Assembly: GCA_027483885.1 (NCBI GenBank)
Contig: JAIXTO010000233.1
Coordinates: 1 to 44,898, forward strand
Direction of reading: 5' to 3'
Length of the DNA stretch: 44,898 nucleotides
DNA from: Rhizobiaceae bacterium
Lineage (GTDB): Bacteria > Pseudomonadota > Alphaproteobacteria > Rhizobiales > Rhizobiaceae
Shown here: piece by piece, positions 17,793-25,194 of the stretch
Numbering within the stretch: the stretch's first letter is position 1
Layout: each line of letters starts with the position of its first letter
Program-made: the position numbers and the translations under genes
The notes under the pieces: model-generated
The model's database searches: none
What the model saw: only the letters and a program-made list of their open reading frames with translations
Told to the model about the DNA's origin: nothing

Positions 17793-18362
17793 ATGGATAT
17801 TATTACAACACCGCGGCTTACCTTGCGAAATTTCCAGATCGACGATGCCGCCGATCTTTTTGCCTATCTTTCCGATCCAAAGGTCAGCTGTTTCCTGTCC
17901 CTCAAGCTCGATCATATGGATGCGGCAAAGGCAGAAGCGGAAAAACGCAGTGGAAGCGATGACTACATTGCTGTCTGCCTGAAAGAGACAGACAGGGTCA
18001 TCGGCGACCTGTTTGCCATACCGGAAGAAGATACATATTCGGTTGGATGGAACTTCAACCCGGACTTTGGCGGAGCGGGTCTGGCTTCGGAAGCGGCGCG
18101 TGCCTTGCTCCAGTTCCTTTTTGCCGTGAAAGACGCACGCAGACTATATGCCTATGTCGAGGACAACAATCTCCCGTCGCAGCGTCTGTGTGAACGTTTG
18201 GGGATGCGCCGGGAGGGTATGTTCAAGGAGTTCATCTCGTTTACAAACGACGACGACGACGGTAATCCGATCTACGAGAATACGATGCAATACGCGATCC
18301 TTCGAAAGGAATGGGAAGCAATCCAGAGTGTGATCGCTGATCCTCATGATGGCGGCAGTTGA
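17793..18362 (+). CDS. GNAT N-acetyltransferase (RimJ/RimL type)
   Basis: This 189-aa acetyltransferase opens with TPRLTLRNFQIDDAADLFAY, the usual start of the RimJ/RimL-like GNAT group. It continues with VGWNFNPDFGGAGLASEAAR (acetyl-CoA loop) and DNNLPSQRLCERLGMRREGM. Substrates in this group range from ribosomal protein N-termini to antibiotics and cannot be told here. An acidic run DDDDG near residue 150 is unusual. The coding sequence is visibly less GC-rich than its neighbours and no good ribosome-binding site precedes ATG 17793, so recent acquisition is possible. Confidence 0.87.
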   Translation: MDIITTPRLTLRNFQIDDAADLFAYLSDPKVSCFLSLKLDHMDAAKAEAEKRSGSDDYIAVCLKETDRVIGDLFAIPEEDTYSVGWNFNPDFGGAGLASEAARALLQFLFAVKDARRLYAYVEDNNLPSQRLCERLGMRREGMFKEFISFTNDDDDGNPIYENTMQYAILRKEWEAIQSVIADPHDGGS

Positions 18363-18604
18363 TGCATTGATGCGCCGACCGGTTTGACATTCTCACGCGT
18401 AGGATTGGCCTTATGATTATTCAAAATATTCCATAATCTATCTTATCCCGCAAAGCACTGTAGCTGGGGCAGATTCCATCTAAACGGGACAAGCCTCACC
18501 TCCTGATGCGGTAAAAAGAACAGGTGTTTGATGTGGTGCCGTAGAAAAGCCGTGCTGCGGCAGGCAGATCAGAAAGACTGGCGCGCGTGGATGGATTTGG
18601 TTGA

Positions 18605-19525
18605 ATGTCGGTATTGATGGAGCCTGGCGCGGTGGATGCAGCGCTTGCCGTCCATGCGGTTGAAAAAAGGTTCGGGCATGGCGCCAGTGTTGTGGTGGCG
18701 CTTGATGGGCTTTCGCTTCAGGTTCCGGCCGGCCGTGTCTACGGGTTGCTGGGACCGAACGGCGCGGGTAAAAGTACGCTGCTTCGGATTGTTGCCGGTC
18801 TGGTGCGGCCGGACCGCGGTTCGGTGCACATCTTTGGTGCGCCTGCAAGCGTTGCCAGCCGGCAAAGGCTCGGCATGCTGGTCGAGGCGGCAAGCTTTTA
18901 TCCATTTCTGACGGCGCGCGAGCATCTGGAGATGTTCGCCCGGCTGTCCGATACGTGTGCCTTCGTTGACCCGGTGCTGCGGCGCGTTGGTATCCTCTCT
19001 GCGGCCGACAAGAAAGTGTCCGGCTTTTCTCTGGGCATGAAACAGCAGCTGGGCATCGGCTGCGCTTTGATCGGCAGGCCGGATGCCATTGTGCTCGATG
19101 AACCGACGAACGGGCTCGATCCGGACGGTATCCTGGAAATGCGCTCGCTGATCCGCGAACTGGCGGCGCGCGATGGGATCACGGTTTTGTTGTCCAGCCA
19201 TTTGCTGGATGAAGTGGAGCGTGTCTGTCACAGGGTTGCCATTCTTCGGCGTGGACAGTTGGCGGCAGAGGGAAATGTCGCGGATCTTCTTAATCGTGAC
19301 GGGCGCTTCTGGCTGCAGGTGGAAGAGACCGACACGCTTCTGGCGCGGCTGGGAGAGCACGCACAGGCCGGCGATGGCGGCATCTATGTGCGCCTTCCCC
19401 GCAAGGATGTGCCCGATCTCATCGCATCGCTTGCGGCATCCGGCATCCGCATTCATGAAGCCAAATGGGTGAAGCCAGATCTGGAATCGGTGTTCTTGTC
19501 CGAAACGCGGGATCTTCAGCCATGA
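18605..19525 (+). CDS. ABC transporter ATP-binding protein
   Basis: This 306-aa nucleotide-binding subunit belongs to an exporter-type (ABC-2) system. It has Walker A GPNGAGKST (about residues 56-64), a Q-loop before the signature, the signature FSLGMKQQLGIG (variant of LSGGQ, common in BcrA/DrrA-like proteins), Walker B with AIVLDEPTNGLDP, and the H-loop in LLSSHLLDEVERV. A C-terminal extension of about 80 residues after the ATPase core is typical of this subfamily. The stop overlaps the permease start (ATGA). The two genes probably form a complete exporter; the cargo (drug, peptide or lipid) is unknown. Confidence 0.92.
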   Translation: MSVLMEPGAVDAALAVHAVEKRFGHGASVVVALDGLSLQVPAGRVYGLLGPNGAGKSTLLRIVAGLVRPDRGSVHIFGAPASVASRQRLGMLVEAASFYPFLTAREHLEMFARLSDTCAFVDPVLRRVGILSAADKKVSGFSLGMKQQLGIGCALIGRPDAIVLDEPTNGLDPDGILEMRSLIRELAARDGITVLLSSHLLDEVERVCHRVAILRRGQLAAEGNVADLLNRDGRFWLQVEETDTLLARLGEHAQAGDGGIYVRLPRKDVPDLIASLAASGIRIHEAKWVKPDLESVFLSETRDLQP

Positions 19526-20322
19526 GAGCCCTGCTATCCGGTGAAATGCTGAAGCTCATCCGCCAGCCCGCCATCCTGTTCTGGGGTTATCTGGCGGTGC
19601 CGTTCTTTGTGCTGCTGTTCCGGCTTGGGCTGGAAATGCTGGTATTCGTGCGCACTGGGCGCGGCATGGGCGACACGGTTGATATCCTGTCTTCGGCTGC
19701 AAAAACGCTGTCGGTATCCGGCAATGCCGTCGGACATCTGCTCTTTGCCATCGGCATTGCCTGCGTGTTCTTCACCGAATACCGTTATGCGACCTGGCGG
19801 CATCTGGTGCCGCGCTGTGGCCGCCCTCACCTCTTTGCGGCAAAATTTCTCATCTGCCTGCTGTGCCTTGCAGCCGGCCTTGTTCTGATCGTTTTCGGCG
19901 ACATGGCGCTGAACCTTGCCGTCTCATTGCTCTCCGGGCGCGGACTGTCGGGTGTCCTCATCTCTTTCGAAGGCGGCCGGCTGCTGGTCCTTGCCTTTGC
20001 TATTGCGCTTTTTGAACTTGCCGTATTGACGGCGGTGGTCTCGGCGCTGACGATCCTCACCCGGTCGATGATTGCAGCGGTCATCTTTTCCTTCGTGTTG
20101 ACGCTGACAGTCACGCTGCTGCAGCTTTATCTCGATCTTGCCAACACCGCCGAAATATTGCCGCTTCCCGCCTCCGCGGCATCTGCGCTGCGCGACTGGC
20201 TTTTGTTTCACGGCAATGCTGAGGCCGGTCATCTGGGACTTGTCGTGCTTTCCGGCTGGCTTGCCGCCACGTCGGCTCTCGGCCTTGTCGCCTTTTCACG
20301 CCAGCAACTCACCTCGGAATAG
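19522..20322 (+). CDS. ABC transporter permease (ABC-2 type)
   Basis: This 266-aa membrane protein has about six hydrophobic segments: ILFWGYLAVPFFVLLFRLG, AVGHLLFAIGIACVFFTEYR, FLICLLCLAAGLVLIVFGD, LLVLAFAIALFELAVLTAVV, MIAAVIFSFVLTLTVTLLQL and LGLVVLSGWLAATSALGLVA. The arrangement fits the ABC-2/BcrB-like permease group, whose members pair with the kind of ATPase encoded just upstream. ATG 19522 is chosen because it overlaps the ATPase stop by four bases; an open frame back to 19465 lies inside the ATPase gene and is not used. Convergent with the small 53-aa gene. Confidence 0.88.
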   Translation: MRALLSGEMLKLIRQPAILFWGYLAVPFFVLLFRLGLEMLVFVRTGRGMGDTVDILSSAAKTLSVSGNAVGHLLFAIGIACVFFTEYRYATWRHLVPRCGRPHLFAAKFLICLLCLAAGLVLIVFGDMALNLAVSLLSGRGLSGVLISFEGGRLLVLAFAIALFELAVLTAVVSALTILTRSMIAAVIFSFVLTLTVTLLQLYLDLANTAEILPLPASAASALRDWLLFHGNAEAGHLGLVVLSGWLAATSALGLVAFSRQQLTSE

Positions 20323-20362
20323 TATCACCGTAGAACAGTGCTGGTGCCCGGCGCATGTGATC

Positions 20363-20524
20363 TCAAGGAACCGGTGTGCCCGTCACGCCAAACTGGAAAT
20401 AGGCCCAGGCCGCAGCAAAACCGAGGATGATCACACCTGATGTCAGGGCCTTGCGCAGCCATGGCGGTGTCTGGCGCGGCGGCTTGACCGGTTTCGGTTT
20501 CTGGAACTTGATGACGTTGTTCAT
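20363..20524 (-). CDS. small single-pass membrane protein, 53 aa
   Basis: A short reading frame on the minus strand encodes a 53-residue protein beginning MNNVIKFQKPKPVKPPRQ. It is a basic, proline-rich cytoplasmic tail, followed by one hydrophobic segment (SGVIILGFAAAWAYFQFGV) and a short TGTPVP end. AGGG lies about seven bases before the ATG. The clear two-part layout and ribosome-binding site make it a likely real gene. Function unknown; similar MNNVI-x-F-x-KP small proteins are, as far as I recall, found in rhizobia. It is convergent with the ABC permease gene. Confidence 0.7.
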   Translation of the reverse strand: MNNVIKFQKPKPVKPPRQTPPWLRKALTSGVIILGFAAAWAYFQFGVTGTPVP

Positions 20525-21048
20525 GGCAGGCCCTGCGCGTGATGTCGAACGACCTGCCTAGCCGAAATTCACGTCTTCATCCAGAGGCACGAAGCTGGAG
20601 AGTGATCCGCCGGAGCGTGCCGGTGGCGCAAAAGCGGGCTCCGGACGCTTCCCCCTCACCCCTCTGCAAAGGGCCGGAAACAGGTGTCCCAGACGCAGGT
20701 TCCCTTGGTGCGTGAAGCCCTCCTTCAAAGCAGGGCTGCTCCACAGACATACCAAATCTGGATTTTTTTTATGGACAAAGGCGGTTTTCTCCTATATTTA
20801 GAGGCAATAATTCGCCGGGAAGATGCGTCTGCGACATGTGGGGCCCGTCATCTTTCATTCAACGGCATGTGTCCGGGTCTCGGCATTTCTGCCACCGGTC
20901 GCCCTTATCAGCATGGAACCTGCGGCGCTCGCGCCGCGTGATTTAAAATCGGAATGAGTTGTCCTGGAGGGTTGAAAAACCATCTGGCGTCGCGCCATTC
21001 CCAAAAAAGGAGCGTTCCCCTGCTACCGAGCGGGGGGCTTGAACATTT
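20525..21048. other. gene-free interval before the betaine transporter
   Basis: I see no convincing gene in this stretch; the short open frames have no ribosome-binding site or recognisable content. It holds AT-rich sequence near 20750-20810 with a CTATAT/TATATT element at 20792-20798, which could be a -10 box, although a TGGACA at 20772 is only 14-15 bp away, shorter than ideal. The part from 20922 on is rich in hairpins and is described separately. Confidence 0.5.
20922..21035 (+). promoter_or_regulatory. candidate structured RNA leader of the betaine/choline transporter operon
   Basis: Five local inverted repeats sit in about 115 bases just before proV. They are GCGGCG-CTCG-CGCCGC (20922-20937); GATTT-A-AAATC (20940-20950); GGTT-GAAA-AACC (20970-20981), a stem closed by a GNRA tetraloop; TGGCG-TCG-CGCCA (20985-20997); and CCCC paired with GGGG (21017-21035). 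GGAA (20951-20954) and TTCC (20998-21001) could close the middle two hairpins into a junction. The last stem would hide the G-run that is the only Shine-Dalgarno-like sequence before ATG 21049. I do not recognise a known riboswitch. Structure and regulation are inferred by eye. Confidence 0.4.
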
Positions 21049-22281
21049 ATGGCTATGCCCACTGAAAATGACGTGCCGGTTCTGCCGGACACGCCCAAGA
21101 TCAGTCTCAAATCTGTCTTCAAGGTTTTTGGAGAGCGCCCGGAAAAGGCGCTCGAACTCTTCAGATCCGGCAAATCCAAAGCCGATGTCCACGCCGAGAC
21201 GGGAAATTCCATCGGCGTGTCCGATGCCAGTTTCGACATCTACCCCGGCGAAATTTTTGTCATCATGGGCCTCTCCGGCTCGGGGAAATCGACGCTGCTG
21301 CGTCTTCTCAACCGCCTGATCGAACCCACTTCAGGGTCCATCGCCATCGACGGGCAGGATATCACCAAAATGTCGCGCAGCGAGCTGATCGCTCTTCGCC
21401 GGCGCGATATCAGCATGGTGTTCCAGTCCTTTGCGCTGCTTCCCAACCGCACGGTCTTGAACAATGCCGCCTTCGGCCTTGAGGTCGCAGGCGTTGGCGA
21501 AGAGGAACGCAAGGCAAAGGCGCTTGCAGCGCTCGAAGCCGTTGGCCTTTCCGGTTATGCCGACAGCCGCCCGGACCAGCTGTCCGGTGGCATGAAGCAG
21601 CGTGTTGGGCTTGCCCGGGCGCTGGCGAGCGAACCGACCGTGCTTTTGATGGACGAGGCGTTTTCCGCTCTCGACCCCCTCATCCGCACAGAAATGCAGG
21701 ACGAGCTTGTCCGCCTTCAATCCGAACACAGCCGTACCATCGTTTTTGTGAGCCATGATCTCGACGAGGCCATGCGCATCGGCGACCGCATCTGCATCAT
21801 GCAGGATGGCGAGGTCATCCAGGTCGGGACGCCGGATGAAATCGTGACGCAGCCGGCCAATGATTATGTCCGCTCGTTCTTCCGCAATGTCGATGTCGCC
21901 CAGGTGTTCAAGGCCGGCGACGTGGCGCGCCAGACGCAGGTGACGATCATCGAGCGCCAGGGCGTATCGGCGGCAGCCGCACTCGAACGCATGAAAAAGT
22001 TCGACCGCGACTACGCCATCATCCTTGGCCGCGACAAGACCTATCACGGCATGGTCAGCCGTTCGTCTTTGATCGAAAACGTCAAGGCAAAGGACCCGGA
22101 TCCCTATCGCCGTGCGTTTCTGGCCGATGTGGAGCCCATTCCGTCCGATGAGCCGCTGTCCAACGTGCTCGGCCGTGTGGCCGGCAGCGCCTGGCCCGTG
22201 CCGGTGGTGGACGCGCGCCAGCGCTATATCGGCTCCATCAGCAAATCCGCCCTGCTGGAAACGCTTGATCGCGCCAGCTGA
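21049..22281 (+). CDS. proV: quaternary-amine (glycine betaine/choline) ABC transporter ATP-binding protein
   Basis: This 410-aa protein of the ProV/OpuAA/ChoV family powers import of betaine, choline or proline. An N-terminal helical leader (LKSVFKVFGERPEKALELFR) typical of this family is followed by Walker A GLSGSGKST (about residues 74-82), the Q-loop region SMVFQSFALLPNRTV, signature LSGGMKQRVG, Walker B VLLMDEAFSALDP and the H-loop VFVSHDLDEAM. The last 110 residues form a CBS-domain pair (VTIIERQGVSAAAALERMKK to YIGSISKSALLETL), which in relatives senses ionic strength or nucleotides. Start ATG 21049 follows an in-frame stop at 21040; ATG 21055 is an alternative. First gene of a three-gene operon. 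Confidence 0.93.
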   Translation: MAMPTENDVPVLPDTPKISLKSVFKVFGERPEKALELFRSGKSKADVHAETGNSIGVSDASFDIYPGEIFVIMGLSGSGKSTLLRLLNRLIEPTSGSIAIDGQDITKMSRSELIALRRRDISMVFQSFALLPNRTVLNNAAFGLEVAGVGEEERKAKALAALEAVGLSGYADSRPDQLSGGMKQRVGLARALASEPTVLLMDEAFSALDPLIRTEMQDELVRLQSEHSRTIVFVSHDLDEAMRIGDRICIMQDGEVIQVGTPDEIVTQPANDYVRSFFRNVDVAQVFKAGDVARQTQVTIIERQGVSAAAALERMKKFDRDYAIILGRDKTYHGMVSRSSLIENVKAKDPDPYRRAFLADVEPIPSDEPLSNVLGRVAGSAWPVPVVDARQRYIGSISKSALLETLDRAS

Positions 22282-22351
22282 TCGAACGCCGCGCGCGCCA
22301 GGCCCATGGTCTGGCGTCTGAGCGGTCGCGATGACGAGAGGATATTCCCCC

Positions 22352-23260
22352 ATGAATTTTGAAATCGGTGACGCCGTTGATACGGCCGTCAATTACGTAC
22401 TCGACAACTATTCGCCGGCACTCGACGTGATTGCGTCTGCCATCGGCTTTGTCACGGATGGCATCCTGAACCTGCTGACTTCGGCACCGATGCCGCTTGG
22501 CATTGCCATCTTCGTGTTGCTGTCGCTCTGGCGTGTCGGCATCGGCTTTGCCGTGTTTACCGGTCTGTCGCTTTGGCTTGTGCAGCATATGGGCCTCTGG
22601 ATCCCCACCATGGAAACACTGGCGCTGGTCATTGCCTCGACCTTCCTTGCCATGCTCCTCGGCCTGCCGCTCGGCATTGCCATGGCGCGGCGCGATGCGA
22701 TTGCCGCCGGTGTTCGCCCGGTGCTCGACCTCATGCAGACCATGCCGGCCTTCGTCTATCTCATTCCGGCCGCCATGTTTTTCGGCCTTGGCGCGGTGCC
22801 GGGCACGATTGCGACCGTCATCTTCGCCATGCCGCCGGTGGTGCGCCTGACCAATCTTGGCATCCGCCAGGTGGATAGCGAATTCATCGAAGCGGGCCAG
22901 GCTTTTGGCTGCACCTCCTCGCAGCTTCTGTTCAAGGTGCAGCTGCCGAACGCCCTGCCCTCGATCATGGCCGGCATCAACCAGACGATCATGCTGTCTT
23001 TGTCCATGGTGGTCATCGCCTCGATGATTGGCGCCGGCGGCATCGGCAATATCGTGCTCACCGGCATCCAGCGGCTTGACGTCGGCACAGGGTTCGAGGG
23101 CGGTCTCGCCGTCGTCATCCTCGCTGTCATCCTTGACCGTATCACCCAGTCTCTTGGCCGGGAAAGCGTCGGCTTGCGACGTTTCCTGTCTCTGAAGCCC
23201 GCCAGCCAGCGCGTTCGTGCGGCATCTGCACCCGGCGTTGCCGCGTCCACCGCAGGCTGA
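22352..23260 (+). CDS. proW: quaternary-amine (glycine betaine/choline) ABC transporter permease
   Basis: This 302-aa permease is of the ProW/OpuAB/ChoW type. The N-terminal amphipathic part ([20 protein letters not shown]) precedes hydrophobic helices. The binding-protein-dependent transport segment contains the EAA loop ([20 protein letters not shown] followed by [20 protein letters not shown]) and [17 protein letters not shown]. It forms the membrane channel for the ProV-type ATPase and ProX-type binding protein on either side. ATG 22352 is chosen with AGAGG about ten bases upstream; ATG 22331 is also in frame. The gap to proV is 70 nt. Confidence 0.93.
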   Translation: MNFEIGDAVDTAVNYVLDNYSPALDVIASAIGFVTDGILNLLTSAPMPLGIAIFVLLSLWRVGIGFAVFTGLSLWLVQHMGLWIPTMETLALVIASTFLAMLLGLPLGIAMARRDAIAAGVRPVLDLMQTMPAFVYLIPAAMFFGLGAVPGTIATVIFAMPPVVRLTNLGIRQVDSEFIEAGQAFGCTSSQLLFKVQLPNALPSIMAGINQTIMLSLSMVVIASMIGAGGIGNIVLTGIQRLDVGTGFEGGLAVVILAVILDRITQSLGRESVGLRRFLSLKPASQRVRAASAPGVAASTAG

Positions 23261-23314
23261 CCCATGGCGGGGCATTCCCCGCTCAAATTGCGAACCTTTG
23301 AAAAAGGAGCATCT

Positions 23315-24196
23315 ATGTTCAAGACACTCGCCTCTTTTGGCGCCACCATCACTCTTGCCGCAGCCCTTGTCAGCGGCACGGCAACGTCAAGTTTTGCTGA
23401 GGATGCAAAGCCGGTGAAGATCGGCTGGGCCGCCTGGTCGGATGCCGAATTCGTCACCAAGCTTGCCGCAAAGCTCATCAAGGACAAGATGGGCCGCGAG
23501 GTGGATCTGGTGCAGACCGATGTCGCGCCGCTTTATCAGGGCGTCAGCCGGGGCGATCTCGACGTGATGATGATGGCCTGGCTTCCCCAGACGCATGCCG
23601 ACTATTTCGCCAAGGTGAAGGACAAGGTCGACACGCTGGGCTCCGTTTATGAAGGCGCAAAGCTCGGCTGGGTCGTTCCAACCTACATTCCCGAAAGCGA
23701 AATCGCTTCCATCGAAGACCTGAAAAAGCCGGAGGTGCAGAAAAAGCTGAAAAACACCGTGCAGGGCATCGATCCCGGCGCGGGCCTCACCCGCCTGTCG
23801 CAGGACGCGTTGAAGACCTATGGGCTTGACGATTACAAACTGCAGATTTCCAGCGAAGCCGGCATGCTGACCACGGTCAATCGCGCCGAGCGCTCGAAGG
23901 ACTGGTTTGTGGCGACGTCGTGGAGCCCGCACTGGATGTTCGGCAAATATGACCTGCGCTATATTGCCGACCCCAAGAAGGCACTCGGCGAAGCGGAACA
24001 TGTCGATGTGCTCGCCCGCAAGGGGTTCAGGCAAGAGAATGCCGAGGTTGCAGGCTTCCTGTCGCGCATGAAGCTGCCGATTGCAGATCTCGAAAAGGCG
24101 ATGTTCACCGCGCAGGAGACCTCTTACGACGAGGCGGTTGCGGCCTACATCAAGGACCATCCCGACCAGATCAAGGCATGGGTTGGCAAGGAATAA
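23315..24196 (+). CDS. proX: quaternary-amine (glycine betaine/choline) ABC transporter substrate-binding protein
   Basis: This is a 293-aa periplasmic protein with a signal peptide (LASFGATITLAAALVSGTAT, cleavage near SFA before EDAKP). The mature part is of the OpuAC/ProX type: VKIGWAAWSDAEFVTKLAAK, VSRGDLDVMMMAWLPQTHAD, and the aromatic ligand region VATSWSPHWMFGKYDLRYI. The tryptophans and the HWM segment match positions that form the cage for quaternary ammonium groups in this family, but betaine, choline and related ligands cannot be separated by eye. ATG 23315 has AAGGAG about seven bases upstream; an in-frame upstream extension to 23264 lacks these features. Ends the operon. Confidence 0.93.
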   Translation: MFKTLASFGATITLAAALVSGTATSSFAEDAKPVKIGWAAWSDAEFVTKLAAKLIKDKMGREVDLVQTDVAPLYQGVSRGDLDVMMMAWLPQTHADYFAKVKDKVDTLGSVYEGAKLGWVVPTYIPESEIASIEDLKKPEVQKKLKNTVQGIDPGAGLTRLSQDALKTYGLDDYKLQISSEAGMLTTVNRAERSKDWFVATSWSPHWMFGKYDLRYIADPKKALGEAEHVDVLARKGFRQENAEVAGFLSRMKLPIADLEKAMFTAQETSYDEAVAAYIKDHPDQIKAWVGKE

Positions 24197-24213
24197 GCCA
24201 GACCTCAAAACCT

Positions 24214-24244
24214 GCGGGTGGGCAGCAGTTCGGCGGCCCCCCGC
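24214..24244 (+). other. GC-rich hairpin after proX
   Basis: GCGGGTGGGC (24214-24223) can pair with GCCCCCCGC (24236-24244) with a one-base bulge. No T-tract follows, so it is not a standard intrinsic terminator. Such stems after binding-protein genes often protect the 3' end of the message or limit read-through; here it would separate proX from the HTH gene. Confidence 0.35.
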
Positions 24245-24280
24245 AACCCTTATGACGATCCGGCACCAGGAGGGCCTTCG

Positions 24281-24622
24281 ATGACGGATGCACGCTATGA
24301 CGGCATGTTCGGCTATGATGGAATGTATGGCACCGACGACACGTTCGGTGGCCGCATTTCGCTCGCGCGCGATGCGCTGGCCTTTTCACTGGAGGACGCG
24401 GCGCGCTTGATCGATGTCGATGCGCAAATGCTGCGTCACTGGGAAAATGACCGGTGCGCGCCACCGGCCAATCAGCTGACGGTGCTTGCCGGTGTTCTGC
24501 AGGTCAGCCTGTCCTGGCTGATGACCGGGCGCGGCCGTGGCCCTGACTGGCACGACCTGACGGAAGTTCCGCCGCTTGCGCCAGGCCGGGTCACCCGGCC
24601 GCTGCCTGTCCTGCGATACTGA
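24281..24622 (+). CDS. helix-turn-helix (XRE-like) regulator
   Basis: This is a 113-aa protein from ATG 24281, with GGAGG eight bases upstream. After a Gly/Tyr/Asp-rich N-terminus (DGMFGYDGMYGTDD, a short near-repeat of DGMFGY/DGMYGT), residues 25-90 form a Cro/C1-type HTH: ISLARDALAFSLEDAARLID, then AQMLRHWENDRCAPPANQLT, then VLQVSLSWLMTGRGR. The W-E-N-D segment at the recognition helix and the SWLMTG end are hallmarks of XRE domains. It may regulate the transporter operon in front of it, from which it is separated by 84 nt and a hairpin; no operator was identified. Confidence 0.83.
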   Translation: MTDARYDGMFGYDGMYGTDDTFGGRISLARDALAFSLEDAARLIDVDAQMLRHWENDRCAPPANQLTVLAGVLQVSLSWLMTGRGRGPDWHDLTEVPPLAPGRVTRPLPVLRY

Positions 24623-24660
24623 CCTGCGATACTAGCCGGCATAGGACCAAGAAATCGTAG

Positions 24661-24692
24661 ACGGCAGCGATCTGACGATTGCTGCCGTTTTT
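24661..24692 (+). terminator. intrinsic terminator after the HTH gene
   Basis: ACGGCAGCGATC, loop TGAC, GATTGCTGCCGT form a 12-bp stem with one G-T wobble, followed directly by TTTTCT. It lies 38 bases after the HTH stop and should end transcription of the proVWX-HTH region. Confidence 0.88.
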
Positions 24693-24987
24693 CTATCTGC
24701 GGTCCAGCCAAGGCGGGTTTTGTCATGGAAACGGTTGACGGGAGGCGCCGCGGACGCGATGTGTGCTCGCGAAGTGATTCACGTAACGCCTGCTTCGGTG
24801 CCGGATGAGGCAAAGACGGGGGCGTGCCGGAACCATGGTTCCCGTGGATCATTTCGTCGTGGCACGGATAGGCCTTCTCTGACGTGTCGTGCCGGCTTTT
24901 GGTCGGTACGGCAAGCCAGACGCAAGGCGCAAACGCTATATCCGGGTGGTCAGCCGGGATGAGCCACGGCGCAGAAGGAGCATGACG
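24693..24987. other. gap with no gene; one short palindrome
   Basis: The part of the gap after the terminator has no supported gene. It contains a perfect 14-bp palindrome GGAACCATGGTTCC (24829-24842) and, closer to the small downstream gene, CTATAT at 24936-24941, which could be a -10 element although no -35 fits well. Nothing else recognised. Confidence 0.4.
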
Positions 24988-25146
24988 ATGAACGAGACGG
25001 AAACCCAGATGGACCTCCAGGACGCCGCCCTTGCGCTTTTTCTCGAAGCCAATGATCCCGACCAGATCACCGACATTCTGGTGGCGGCTCTCGATGATGC
25101 GCTGCGGCTGATGTACGAGGATCTCGCCGGCGACACCGTTCACTGA
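24988..25146 (+). CDS. small acidic hypothetical protein, 52 aa
   Basis: From ATG 24988 the product is a 52-residue acidic protein (MNETETQMDLQDAALALFLE, then a helix DQITDILVAALDDALRLMYE). It is probably all-helical, and no domain is recognised. AAGGAG lies seven bases before this ATG; ATG 24982 is in frame but only one base from the ribosome-binding site. The frame is open upstream to 24889, with residues that do not look coding. A candidate terminator follows directly, as expected of a real small gene. Confidence 0.6.
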   Translation: MNETETQMDLQDAALALFLEANDPDQITDILVAALDDALRLMYEDLAGDTVH

Positions 25147-25149
25147 CGG

Positions 25150-25184
25150 CGCGCCGCCTTTCTGTCAATCCGGCGCGGGGTTTT
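25150..25184. terminator. candidate terminator between convergent genes
   Basis: CGCGCCG (25150-25156) and CGGCGCG (25171-25177) form a 7-bp GC stem around a 14-base loop, followed by GGGTTTTG. It sits between the 52-aa gene and the end of the sensor kinase gene and would act on the plus strand. The long loop and short T-run make it moderate. Confidence 0.5.
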
Positions 25185-25194
25185 GTCCAAGGAT

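Noticed and set aside
20558..20755. A 65-codon minus-strand frame next to the 53-aa gene
   Set aside because: There is no ribosome-binding site, no hydrophobic or domain pattern, and composition is unlike the neighbouring genes.
20684..20941. An 85-codon plus-strand frame in the gap before proV
   Set aside because: It has no ribosome-binding site or domain, and it runs into the hairpin region; probably non-coding.
20922..21035. SAM-II or guanidine-type riboswitch before proV
   Set aside because: The CGCGTGATTTAAAAT stretch slightly recalls SAM-II leaders, but the remaining SAM-II core bases and the ACGR loops of guanidine-II were not found; left as an unclassified leader.
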